Shown: positions 34,801 to 46,001 of the stretch, one piece after another | Numbering within the stretch: position 1 is the first letter of the stretch | How the letters are laid out: each line of letters opens with the position of its first letter | NCBI GenBank assembly: GCA_033398695.1 | Contig: CM065801.1 | Location: forward strand, 1,798,001 to 1,862,000 | Length of the DNA: 64,000 bases | From: Orobanche coerulescens | Taxonomy: Eukaryota > Streptophyta > Magnoliopsida > Lamiales > Orobanchaceae | Direction: 5' to 3' | Program-made: the position numbers and the translations under genes | The notes under the pieces: generated by a model | What the model was told of the DNA's origin: nothing | The model's input: the letters and a program-made list of their open reading frames with translations, nothing else | Databases searched by the model: none

Positions 34801-37800
34801 AACACTATCACAGCATCATAAGCCACCCAGTCTAATACTTATGATCATGTATGTATAAGGACTCGGTGAAAAGGGAGGACTCAGTACCATGCTTATGCGA
34901 GTCGCTACATTATTCTCTTTAGCATAGGGGGGTGTCATCTCCTAATCGTGCCAAAGAATAGGCTTAAATCAATGAACATGGCGAAGAAGGATCATTGGGG
35001 GGTCTTTGGCGTCACACATGCTTATGAAAGTAAGACACGAATGACATAAATATCATCATCGGTCATGAGCCCTGCTCATGACTCCACCAACGTACTTTGG
35101 TGTCTTTGATCCAACTAGTTTCTTTGTTCAAAGAAAATGATGTCCATGACAATACCGTGGTATATGGATCATCAAACTGTCCAAACTCCGGACTATTAAA
35201 GCCTAAATGTGTCAATGTCCCAATACATCTTCTGGTTACAAAAACCGATGCAAGTCGGACCATATTGACTCATGAATATTTTTCGTATCATCCAATACAA
35301 GTGATGCATAAGATTTTATTCTCACAAATCACAATGAGATGCTATGAGTGATACATTTTGGCATATCGAGTCATAACATGGTTCAATTGTTACGGAACAT
35401 ATGTGACTAGAAAACGCCATTCGGCATTCAACAACTTGAGCATTATTACACTCATTGATTGTGATGACCTAGTCATCATAGTCACAATGGATTTATAAAC
35501 CGAAATCCAAAAATATTATGTTCCTTGGAAATAGCTTAATACGCACTCAATTTCGCTTGCAAAATTTTACAAATATGAGCATAGCGAACACTCTAACAAC
35601 ATAGAGATTTTATACCAAATACGATCAAAATGATCTATCATATTGAGTGCATAACATGGCAAGGTTATATGCCTAAGGGGCAAAATTACGACACAATTAT
35701 GGTGTAACACTACCATGCACACGCTCGACCTTCTTATAAGGGTGCGTATTTTGGGCTTCCCCAAGGAAACAGTTTTTCAACATTTGAAAGATGATAGTTT
35801 AGCGTATAACACATACCAAAAACTGCATCATCTATGGCAAATTCGGCCAAAAAGAGGTTGAAAAATATGTGTCATAAGACCACTTGCAAATTTAATATGG
35901 GAACCAAGTTGGTTGGGACAAAAGTTAGCACAATCGCTGGAAATAAAATTCCGCGCAGCTTGACCTTTGTTCACTAAAACAGAAATAACTCCCTATGGAC
36001 GAACGGTCAGATGTTCTGGAAACTAGACTTCCGCATCTTTCTATCCATATATTGTGCACCACACGAATCATTAAACTTAGATCACAGTGCATGTTTTAAT
36101 TGGCTGTTTAGTATTTTCCAAGTTTAGTGAGAAAATAAGGTTGAGACCATATCCAAAGGCATAAGTGTTGATGCAAAAACATGGCAATGACAGTCATATG
36201 TGCATTTAAACGCAGCAGGGTGTTCGATTTCTTATCTCAACTAATGATCCTTTCGGTAACTCCAACTTGGTAGACTTGCAGAGAAAGTAGGAATGTCAGA
36301 CAATGACTAAGGTCATTTAAAACCACTGATTCCGTTTGAACTTTCAAATCATAAACAAATACCAAGGAGGATGCGCCTAGTCATGATCAAAGTGTAGACA
36401 AAATCCACCAAAGTGCATCAAATCAACCAAGAATTTTAATTCTCAATTTGCAAGTATACGTCATAATAGCCATGTTATATGGATGCAACGCGGTGCATCA
36501 ATATTAAGCATTTTGAACCATGAGACATAATGAATATACCATAACCAACTCGTCTTGATCATCCAATAAGATCGACTAAACATAATCAAATGTATAAGGC
36601 ACATGCCTTTACAAAATACTCGGAAAAGTATTCGGACCTATAGTCATACGAACTATAATCGAGGTCAACGAATTCATGTATTTACCGCAATATGCCATTG
36701 CTTTACATGTTAAAATTCATAAGAATTTCTCGTACATTCTTTCATATATGATATTGCAAGGAGACGGTGCACTCACATGCAATATTTATTTTAATAGGAT
36801 GAAAGATGGAGTTTTCCAAGTATGGGATTGGGTCAAGACCAACGTGGTGGTCGCTCAATTCAACATGATAAATCCGTCACAAATCGATTTTCACCACGAC
36901 ATATCCGTTGCAATCGATGTTTCCCATTTGTACGTCACAAATCCGTGACTAATCATGAACGAGTCATAACTTTACCGTTACCGACAATGTTCATTTTTTT
37001 TTCAATTGTTGGTTTAAAATCGACAAAACGGCGACGTCAAATCGCACCCAAAACGTGATGTATGCAACAACCACAAATATCGACTTTCAACAATTATCCG
37101 TGACTCCTCCAGGACCGTCACACAGTTTACTTCGACATACGAGAGTGATACCACCTCTCATAGTCTCATCCATCGCAAAGTAGCATGGGAGATAAAGAAC
37201 CTAAATACCCAATTCCCCAAAAATAAATTCCCAAAAAAGAGGAATTGAAAAACGGGAACTTTAATAAAGTCTTACGGGTACTTGGTTCCATATTTACTTT
37301 GGTCTTTGAACGGGAGCTTCTCTCCATATGAGTAACATATTTTCGTGATACCCGCTTCCATATTTACTTTGATCCTTGAACGGGATAACAAATATGGCTT
37401 TTCTCCAAAGCGTGCACATCATCATGAGCAACGTATTTTCCTATATGCACGTAAAACATAAACATGGTAAAATTCATAAGTGTACAAATCAATGAACAAA
37501 TGAATCATTAATTAGGAAAAGATGGAGAGTTGAAAAACGACCGGATAGGGATACTGGGCTCGATAATTCGGCCGAAAAAGGACTCGATCGCGGCGATACA
37601 GCAGCTCGGTATTGGATGAGGTCGGATCTCCAAATTTTCTTATAAAAATCTGCTTCTGTTCGGTAGCAGAATCAGTACGAAATAGTACTTGGAATCTGAT
37701 CTCCACCGTTGAATATACAGATATTTGTGTTGGGAAGTTGCTGTCAAAATTTCATACCGATCCGACGGTTAATGAAGCGGGAAACATGTTTTTAGTACGA

Positions 37801-38562
37801 CTGCGCTGTGCAGAAAATTTACGCGCGGAAATTCTCGTCTCTCGTTTTTTTTTTTTTGTGTAAAAATCTGCTTCTGTTCGCGTACAGTTTTATCGAGAAA
37901 TACTGCTCCGAATCAGATCTTCACCGTTAAATTTGTAGTTCTTGCTACACTGGTGAGAAGGTAAAAAAATCTGATTTGTTGGCTGTCGGGTCGGCAGGCT
38001 GCAACTGGGCCGGGACTGCACTAGAACCGGGCCAGACTGAGGCAGCAGCGGGTCGGGTCGGCCAGAAGCGGGTTGGGCACGGGCGTTCTGAAATCTGGAC
38101 TTGCGAACGGGCTCGACGACAAGAGGGGATCGAAGCAGCGGGCCGATATAAAAAACGCGGGCCTAAGGGAACTGGTGGTTCACGGAGGTGCTGGTCGGGC
38201 TGGCTGAATCTGAACAGCAACGCGGGTCGAGGCGACACAGCCGAAGCTGTGGATATGACCGACGACTTGGGTTGCGCGGTCACTGAGCAGCGGCGTCGCG
38301 GTGTCAGAGGTGCAGGGCGACGGTGGTGTTCGCGGCGGCTTCAAGGGGCTGGGGTCGGCGGGCTTCTTGTTGAAGAAGGTGAAGGCAACAGGTTAGAGAC
38401 CTGGGGTTGCGTTTGGGGGGATTTGCAGCTTCTTGCTCTGGCGGCGGCGGCCGGAGATTAGGGTTTCGGCCAAAAAATTCAATTTTTTGGTTTTTTTTCG
38501 GAATTTTCTGAATTTCGGGCATTTTTTTTTCTTGCTCAGTTGGGGGCTACGTGCTGATAACG
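31865..38562 (-). other. Interior of LARD-like element without recognisable genes
   Basis: Next to the left LTR (31920-32260) are three diverged copies of a block of about 100 bp. It includes CAAG(N)AAAACCC(A)(N)TGGGAAAAA, a motif common in the 3' non-coding part of plant copia elements. The centre (32300-37480) is AT-moderate with many short closed frames; none gives a known domain. 37640-37960 holds two diverged copies of a segment starting AAATCTGCTTCTGTTCG. 37980-38460 is much more GC-rich (see separate entry). Confidence 0.7.
37980..38470 (-). other. GC-rich leader-like block in the LARD interior
   Basis: A sharp rise in GC content near the element's 5' end on the minus strand. Just upstream, the minus strand reads GAAACCCTAATCTCCGGCCGCC, a typical plant 5'-UTR/first-exon signature. 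Open frames exist on both strands, for example plus 37976-38461, but none has a recognisable domain. It may be a captured gene start or a GC-rich leader of the element. Confidence 0.4.
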
Positions 38563-38799
38563 TGTTTCAGGAGAAAGTAAAAAGACCGTAAATAGTGTCA
38601 ATCAATTGCATTCATAACACTAATAGAGGGGCCGTTATATAGGCATTACAATGAGAGTCCTTCCATACATAGGATTCCTAGATAATGTAAGACATCTAAT
38701 AGGATCTTACTATCTCTAGAAGGATCTAGAACCTTCCATCTATGTATCTACAACCAGTATTAGGTAAGACAAATCACGGGAATAATAATTCCCGGAACA
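38563..38799 (-). repeat. LTR of LARD-like element (5' LTR in element sense)
   Basis: 237 bp direct repeat of 31628-31864, followed by the duplication GGATC at 38800-38804. On the minus strand the adjacent inner sequence is CGTTATCAGCACGTAG, which occupies the primer-site position but does not start with TGG. Confidence 0.9.
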
Positions 38800-39019
38800 G
38801 GATCGTAAATTTAGAATTTGATTTTTCAATTTTATTCTTGGCATATTATTCACTCATTTCCATTTAAAGTGAGAGATTTTATTTTTTTCTAATTCCTACA
38901 ATATATTAATCATTTAAATATTGTTCCTCATTATACCGAGAATACACATATTTAAAAAAAATTGTACCTCACAAAAAATACCAAATTACAGTTGTATTCG
39001 ACCATTATACTCTGGACGT

Positions 39020-39440
39020 CATTCGATCAGTTTTGTCCTGGGGCGACATTTTTGATTTGTTTCGCCACAGAATGTTATTTTAGATTCGTCTCATTCGGGA
39101 GTATTATTTACGACCCGTTTCGCACCAGGATACCATTTTCGACTCGTTTCACATCGGGACGATATTTTCGACTCGTTTTGCTCCGAGATGTTGTTTTCGT
39201 ACCGTTTCGAACCGGGACGTTATTTTTTCCATTTCGTCCGGGACATTTTTGACATTTTGCCTCGGGATTATATTTTCGCTAGTTTCAATATAGGACATTA
39301 TTTGCGATCCTTTTCGCCCCTAAACGATATTTTTGACCCGATTCGTCATGAGATGTTATTTCGACCTATTTCGTATTGGGGCGTCATTTTCGAGCAATTT
39401 CGTCCTGGACGTTATTTTCGATCTGTTTTGTGCCGGGACG
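39020..39440 (+). repeat. Highly diverged minisatellite, about 32-bp period
   Basis: About 13 units built on GACTCGTTTCG, then four to six variable bases, then GGGACG and TTATTTTC. Nearly every unit differs, so the array is old. Read on plus it gives an open frame with a recurring FRxGRYFR-like pattern, which reflects the repeat and not a gene. It lies in host intergenic DNA right of the LARD-like element. Confidence 0.8.
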
Positions 39441-39444
39441 TTAA

Positions 39445-41858
39445 CAAATTAAACCGAGTATAATGAACATTTAAATTATTATACTTTATGTAATATAAAT
39501 ATATTATATATAATATAATACATTACATATGTATAATATCAAATAATAATATATTTTTATAATTCAAACTTGTACACGGATCGAATAATCGGGTAATATC
39601 CGCCCGTAACTGATTATATAAATTATCAGGTTTGGCCGATTCTATTACGAGTTTACCCGATGGGTAATATAGGGTAGGAATAAAATTGACATTCATATCA
39701 AATATATTGCAGCCTATCTTTCTTGTTCATTTTATACACAGACAAGTTCCGAGAAATTCAAAAGCGTTAAAATAGTTGTATATCTTGGAACTAATTGTCT
39801 CTGCCCTGGGGAAAAATAATTTTACTTACATTTATTTTATGAAAAATAATATTTCACTTTTTTTTAATATAGAAAAGTTTATAAATATATTCCAGATTTT
39901 TTTTTCGAATTTTAAATAAAATATTTCGATTTTTTAATATTAATATTCCAGGAATAAAAAATGTACCTAAAGTTCCATTTTTTTTTAATTTTTCAGATTT
40001 TTTAAGTAAAGAAAATTAATCCAATTTTTTTAATCTTTTCCAGAATTTTTTATATTTTTTAGTTTTATATTTTTTATTATTTTTTTATTATTTGACGAAA
40101 GGAGTAAGTGCTTTCCTTAAACACAAGTGACATATTTAACACAATTGCATCTACATGTCTTCTGTAAATCTAGTCATCATTGCCACGTCACAAGATAACT
40201 GCCACATAGGCGTGACGTTAGTCACTAACGGCTCCAATTGACGGCAAACCCTAACGCTGCTTAACGGTCCAAACATCAGGCCCCTATTTGATACGTTTTA
40301 AACTTTAGGCCTTCAAGTGCTAAAACCAGTAAACATTAGACCCGATCTCCGTCATATTACCTAGATAAATTGGTAAATTCTATTCATCCCTTTATTTGGG
40401 CTGATCATTAGTAGTTCTCAGTGTGTGCAAATGAAAGGGTTAAGTTAAGAAAGGAGTGTTTGCTGAGTAATTGTTAAATTGGTTTATAGTTTGTGCGTAA
40501 AAATCAAACTCAGAACCAAAATTAGAAAATTTAATGATGTTCAAAGTATATATATATATATATATAATGTGTGAACATAGTCCGATCCAGAACTCTAATT
40601 TTACTGGTGTACAGATAAAGTGATAAACCAAGAGGTAAAGACGTCTCGATATATTCTAGGATATAACACGCTAATTTTAAATGTGTACTATGAAAATCAG
40701 GAAACAGTTTTTTAATCAAGTTAATGACTTATTTTCGATAAAATTCAACCTAAAAATTGTCGGATTCTTTTAAATTTGTGTATATCATATGGTAGCTTTT
40801 CTAATGGAGCATATTATCATATTCTCGATAAATTAACACATTATATTGAGATTGAAATAAATAGAAAAGAATATGAAGAGTGAAAGCATGAACACCTTCC
40901 TTATTTTCATTGTAGATACCAGATATTGATATACAATCAAGTATTAGGCAAAAGAAAATTTTCATATAAATCGACCACATATTGTTTTATTTTCAACAAT
41001 AAGTATATGCACATATATAATTTATGTATTTGCATATTGGACTTGCAGTCATGCATATCTGGTTTACATAATTCACTTGCGGTCAGAAATATCTAATAAT
41101 TGATCGAATTGGACTATTTAAAATTTAGTTACCCACTTCAAAAACTGCTATTCAGAAAAAAAAAAATTTAACTTCACTTGAAATAATAGAAACACAAGAA
41201 GTGCAAACAAGTAAATGATGATATGACAAATGCCAAAATAAGTAAATAAATTATCGAAGATTTAGACTAAATACCATGTCCAGTGTAATTATTGAAAAAA
41301 CTGGTAGTGCACGACACCACCAGGTTTTAATTAGATCCGCCTATGTGAAGGACATTGACCATTTTTGGTCGTTATATTGTAGTGTACAATTGAAAAGATG
41401 ATGATATTTCTTGGTGTTTTTCCGAACTTGCTAGTAGAAAGGTAGGCCGATTTGGGTTTGGAAAAAGCCCATCCCAATCTACCACACCAATATATGGACC
41501 ACATCGTAAAATCTCCAAAATATTATGCTACATACTTTACAAGTTCCTAATTTTCTCCAACATCCTAATCAGATGGATTCTAATTGAATCTCTCGTGTAT
41601 ATATATGAGACCCACGAATAAAAATACGACAGTGTCATTCAAAAACATATGTGGGGACTAATTTCGAGTTGCGTGGATCATAATTCCTCAAGTAAAGAGG
41701 AGAGGTTTCCGAATGATGCAGCAGATCATAATCTACATGGGCATGCATGCATGCACCATGATAATTAAACATGCACGTTATTCATAATACTCATCAAGGA
41801 AATCTGAGATACAACAACAGAAATGGATCTATAGCAGCTTTAACCATCTCCTAATCTT
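39445..41858. other. AT-rich host intergenic DNA
   Basis: 2.4 kb with no protein-like frame. It contains poly-T rich stretches (39850-40100), a (TA)n run at 40547-40567, and a segment at 40110-40370 with moderate GC (GTGACGTTAGTCACTAACGG) that looks like an old dispersed repeat. It forms the downstream side of the glycine-rich protein gene. Confidence 0.5.
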
Positions 41859-41916
41859 TTGGACAAAATTATCTCATATTATAACAAAACATTAAACATG
41901 ACCAATGCCGAACTAA

Positions 41917-43047
41917 TTAATGTCCGCCACCAAAACCTCCGTCGCCACCATGGCCTTTTCCGCCACCCATACCTCCGCCGCCACCACCTCCAAACCCGCC
42001 TCCGGCACCACCTCCTATACCTCCACCCTTGCCACCTCCGAATCCTCGTCCGATACCTCCACCCTTGCCACCTCCGAATCCTTCACCACCACCACCACCA
42101 CCATGACCACCTCCAAATCCACCTCCCTTGCCACCTCCAAATCCTCCACCAATACCACCACCATGACCACCTCCTAACCCCCCTCCGGAACCACCACCAA
42201 CACCGCCACCATGACCGCCTCCGAACCCACCTCCGGCACCACCACCAATACCTCCACCTTTACCACCTCCAAATCCTCCACCAATACCACCACCATGACC
42301 ACCTCCTAACCCTCCTCCAGCACCACCACCAAAACCGCCACCACGACCACCTCCGAACCCACCTCCGGCACCACCACCAATACCTCCACCTTTACCACCT
42401 CCAAATCCTCCACCAATACCACCACCATGACCACCTCCTAACCCTCCTCCAGCACCACCACCAAAACCGCCACCACGACCACCTCCGAACCCGCCTCCGG
42501 CACCACCACCAGTACCTCCACCTTTACCACCTCCAAATCCTCCACCAATACCACCACCATGACCACCTCCTAACCCGCCTCCGGCACCACTACCAACACC
42601 GCCACCATGACCACCTCCAAACCCGCCTCCGGAACCACTACCAGTACCTCCACCATGACCACCTCCAAACCCGCCTCCGGAACCACTACCAGTACCTCCA
42701 CCTTTACCACCTCCGAATCCTCCACCAATACCACCACCATGACCGCCTCCTAACCCGCCTCCGGCACCACCACCAATACCTCCACCTTTACCACCTCCAA
42801 ATCCTCCACCAAGACCACCACCAGCCCCTCCTCCGCCTCCTACACCACCACCACCACCTGCTCCTCCTCCAGCACCTCCACCTAGTCCACCGCCACCGCC
42901 ACCCCCAAATCCCCCTCCGCCACCACCGCCAAGTCCATCTCCACCAAACGTCTCCTTCTCAATCTTCCGCCCGTCAACAATTTGCACCACGTACAACAAA
43001 ATCATAAAACACACACCAGCATGCTTATTCCCCATCTCTTTTTCCAC
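41917..43047 (-). CDS. Secreted glycine-rich protein
   Basis: 376 codons, or 372 from the second Met (MGNKHAGVCF), which fits the signal peptide better. Residues 5-26 are a hydrophobic secretion signal (VCFMILLYVVQIVDG), followed by RKIEKETF and then about 340 residues made of GGGX, where X is mainly F, A, L, I, H, K or R, ending GGFGGGH. This is the class I glycine-rich pattern of structural cell-wall proteins. A 40-aa (120-bp) unit is repeated nearly exactly at about 42238-42477, showing recent expansion. A TATA box (43124-43133) and an RY-type TGCATGCA (43168-43175) lie upstream. It is the only host gene here that looks complete; no introns are needed. Confidence 0.9.
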   Translation of the reverse strand: MEKEMGNKHAGVCFMILLYVVQIVDGRKIEKETFGGDGLGGGGGGGFGGGGGGGLGGGAGGGAGGGGGVGGGGGAGGGLGGGFGGGKGGGIGGGAGGGLGGGHGGGIGGGFGGGKGGGTGSGSGGGFGGGHGGGTGSGSGGGFGGGHGGGVGSGAGGGLGGGHGGGIGGGFGGGKGGGTGGGAGGGFGGGRGGGFGGGAGGGLGGGHGGGIGGGFGGGKGGGIGGGAGGGFGGGRGGGFGGGAGGGLGGGHGGGIGGGFGGGKGGGIGGGAGGGFGGGHGGGVGGGSGGGLGGGHGGGIGGGFGGGKGGGFGGGHGGGGGGEGFGGGKGGGIGRGFGGGKGGGIGGGAGGGFGGGGGGGMGGGKGHGGDGGFGGGH

Positions 43048-43123
43048 TCACAAATGTGATGTACGATCAAACCAAGAGTAGCAAATATAATTTCGCTTCG
43101 TAGTATGCATTGATTGGTTGATG

Positions 43124-43133
43124 TTATATATAG
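43124..43133 (-). promoter_or_regulatory. TATA box of the glycine-rich protein gene
   Basis: Minus-strand CTATATATAA lies about 77-86 bp upstream of the first ATG, leaving a leader of about 50 nt. Confidence 0.75.
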
Positions 43134-43167
43134 ACACGAGAAGGTACGGTGCATGATGGTTCATAAA

Positions 43168-43175
43168 TGCATGCA
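43168..43175. promoter_or_regulatory. RY-type motif TGCATGCA
   Basis: A palindromic TGCATGCA about 35 bp upstream of the TATA box. RY motifs of this kind bind B3-domain factors in seed and other programmes. A longer TGCATGCATGCA run also occurs at about 41742-41756 downstream of the stop. Function here is inferred from the motif only. Confidence 0.35.
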
Positions 43176-43319
43176 GTTGAGGAAGAGACCTTCTTTCTTC
43201 CTATATTCTTCTTCTTCATTTTTTTAATGTATTATAATTTGATTAAAACCTAAATTTTCAATATCAGATTTTTATCTTGCACATTGGGAATAGTTAGTTT
43301 TTTTGAAAAAATAGTCTAG

Positions 43320-44110
43320 AATCGGAATTCCAAATTTATTATGTAATTTGGGTTCGGTTCATGGTCTATTTATTCAGGAACTGAACTTTTAGGAACCGAA
43401 GTAATTTTTTCAAGGAACCGAAATATTCGAACCGAAATTTCTATTTCAAATTTCTCAAAAAGAACCAATAAGAACCGAATTTTTTTTGGTTACTTCATTT
43501 TTCTTTGGTTATTTTCAAATTTCTCTAAGAAAGGACAGTAAATTATGGTGTTTTAATTTATATAGTATGTAAAAAAGTAGAAATAGAAATAGTTATAAAA
43601 AACATAGTATGGTTTATAGTTCGGGTATTATGGGTTATACTTCTTCCGTTCTTTTATTATTGCAACGTGTTGAGTATTACAATGTTCACATATTCTCTTT
43701 TGACCATCTTTTGTGATTTATACATATGAAAAAAATATAGTCATGTGGAATCTTGTTGGATTCATCTCGAAATATACTTTCAAAATATCAACTTCTTATA
43801 TTTTTTAAAAGTAAAGAAGTGAAGATATTAATAATCAAAGTTGTGCATTGACAAACGTGAAAGTTCAGATGTTGCAGTTATAATAGAACGGAGGTAGTAT
43901 TATATTATTTGGTTATTGACCTTAATTTCGGGTATTACAGTTATTGAAATTTGAAGTTATAATAACCGAACCCGAACCCGAACCCGAAGTTCATTTTAGG
44001 ACCCAAATCCGATTTTTTTTAATGATTTCTTTCTCAATACCCAAACCGAACCAAAATTGACTGTTCGGTTCGAATCTTCGATTATTCGGATACTAAGTCC
44101 CGGCCCAACA
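43320..44110. repeat. AACCGAA-rich repetitive segment, host of a MITE
   Basis: Both sides of the MITE hold many copies of AACCGAA or its complement TTCGGTT, including a triple AACCCGAACCCGAACCCGAA near 43967-43990. The left side uses GGAACCGAA and the right side CCGAACC on both strands. It looks like a degraded non-autonomous DNA element; the superfamily is not clear. Confidence 0.45.
43640..43898. mobile_element. Stowaway-type MITE
   Basis: 259 bp. The left end CTTCTTCCGTTCTTTTATTA and the complement of the right end CTACCTCCGTTCTATTATAA form inverted repeats of the Tc1/mariner Stowaway kind. TA target duplications are at 43638-43639 and 43899-43900. It has no coding capacity. Confidence 0.85.
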
Positions 44111-44960
44111 ATCCATCATGTGCAGATTTTGTGTTATTACATCTCTAACTCTCAACCACCTTAATTTTTCACTGTTTTACTTATCATTTTCACTCAACTT
44201 GCATGTCCCATCTTCATTTCTGTCCTTATGACTTTTTGCAACCTTAATTAATAGGTTAGGTGTATCGGACATGATATTTTTTGCACATAACTAATATAAA
44301 TATAAATAAATAAATAATATGTACTATTACTAACACACCGATGCATCTCACAACCATACTCCATTACATAAGCTAATGATTCAAATTTAGAACTGTTGAT
44401 TTTGCTTTTTGGACTTCATCAACCCTCTGCTCATTTATGTACACTACAATGAATTTCTTGCATTAATAATTATCCCTCCTACAACCAATAATCTATAATT
44501 TAATCACTTATATGATTAATAGATGTCTTAAAATATTGGTTTAATTTTACATATTTTCAATAATGTAATTACAATAAAAACTACATGATTATATTGTCTA
44601 CTACAAATTCTACTAAAACTAAAAATCCTAACATAAAATAGAAAATAAAAGTGAAAGCAGAGGCGAGACTCTCTTTCCATAAGACACTTTTCCCCATATA
44701 AGAGCAAATGGCTCAGACATAGTCCCCAAAATACGATTGATTCACATTTTTGAATTATGTACTTTCTAAAATTCAGAATTTCAGTGAACTGCTTGGAGAC
44801 GAAACCTAGGCTCAAATGACAAAAGAAATTATGTTTCAATTGAATGGAACTTTCATAACTTTGTTTTCCCATTGAACCAAATTTCTGGGATCTCCAGTCG
44901 TCAAGGTTGTGTTATCACTATGATCGTTCTTTTAAGATGTAGATTTTAATTTCATTCCCT
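44111..44960. other. AT-rich intergenic DNA
   Basis: About 850 bp. A 114-codon frame on minus (44528-44872) has no recognisable domain and a composition like its surroundings. Nothing else is evident. Confidence 0.5.
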
Positions 44961-45600
44961 CACTACACCATATATGAGTTTCAGCAACACCTGGAAAACT
45001 TTTCAAAAGTGCAAAAAGTGTTGGTGAAGGCAAAAAAAAAAAGGCTACGACTATACTTTGACCAAATTTGAAGGTGTTACAAAAAACGGCCGCAACCATA
45101 GGGGTCTAAGGTAACACTTTTCTTGTTTTTGATAACATGTGAAAAAAGTGTAACAATAGACCTCTATGCCAACACTTTTCTTGTCTGTGCCTACACTAGA
45201 TTTTATGTTGTTGTAGACTTAAGACCACACTTTTATATATTTAGTGACACAAATATTTGTGTAGCTGTAGACCTATGCTAACACTCATGAGGTCTAGTGT
45301 AATATTAAATTGTGAAATACTTTGACATCTTTACCAATAACTTTAACACTATGGCTACACTTATATATGAAAAGTTCTAACTTTTGCCAACACACTTTAA
45401 TCTTTGCCAACACAATTTTTATATTTTGCCAACAGGAAGAATTATAAATTAGAGTCAATGACTATATTTTTGCAGGTTTTTACCAATATTTTTCATGGTA
45501 AAAAGCAACATGTTATATTGAAAAATAGATATTACCATAAAACAGTCAATACCATTAAAACACTGTCAACCATAACAGCATCCAAAATATAGGAGTGCCA
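44961..45600 (+). mobile_element. End of a CACTA-like DNA transposon (fragment)
   Basis: Begins CACTACACCA, matching the terminal CACTA of En/Spm elements. Numerous subterminal repeats follow in both orientations: CCAACACTTTTCTTGT, TAACACTTTTCTTGT, GCCAACACA and GTGTTGGTG. No matching second terminus (TGTAGTG) with a 3-bp duplication is visible to the right, so it is probably truncated, perhaps by the LTR that follows. Confidence 0.55.
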
Positions 45601-46001
45601 AATATTCAATCCATAATCAAACAGCCAAATGCACTTACATAACCAAACATCCAAAATCTAACTTAAAATGCCATTCAATAATTAGCTTAAGTACTATTTG
45701 ATCTCAATTCAGACCTTTCATGAGTGGAGCCGCCAAATTAATATATGACCTCACATTGTCAATAGATATATTACATTTGAGATCAGTGTATCCTGATATT
45801 ATGTCTCCAACAATTTGTCGAGATTTACCGTTGTACAAATTTTACTTTCGTCTGTTGCTTGGATCATTTCCCATACCCGGTCCTTTTGAACATGTCTTGT
45901 GTTTGGTTGAATATTTAATTTGGAGCTCTATATCATTTGGTCATTTACCATTTCGATTAAAATTGTATTGTGTATTAACATGGTAAATCCTAGGGTAAGA
46001 T

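Larger units (their letters stand above)
31628..38799 (-). mobile_element. Large non-coding LTR element (LARD-like, copia-type ends)
   Basis: Direct repeats of 237 bp at 31628-31864 and 38563-38799 (plus strand TGTTTCAGGAG to CCCGGAACA) are flanked by GGATC at 31623-31627 and 38800-38804. On the minus strand the sequence CACAGGGGGAG directly before TGTTCCGGGA is a polypurine tract of the Ty1/copia style, so the element points left. Its 6.7-kb interior has no frame with RT, integrase, protease or gag motifs that I can find. It was therefore moved by another element's proteins or is heavily decayed. LTR pairs differ at about ten positions. Confidence 0.88.

Noticed and set aside
41290..41400. 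TTGTAGTG as the second end of a CACTA element
   Set aside because: Orientation and the 3-bp flanks do not match the CACTA end at 44961.
41859..43007. 382-codon His/Leu-rich frame on plus
   Set aside because: It is the antisense shadow of the glycine-rich protein gene; GGN codons read backward give the His/Leu/Pro pattern. It has no signal peptide or promoter.
44528..44872. 114-codon frame on minus
   Set aside because: No recognisable domain; composition matches the surrounding AT-rich DNA.
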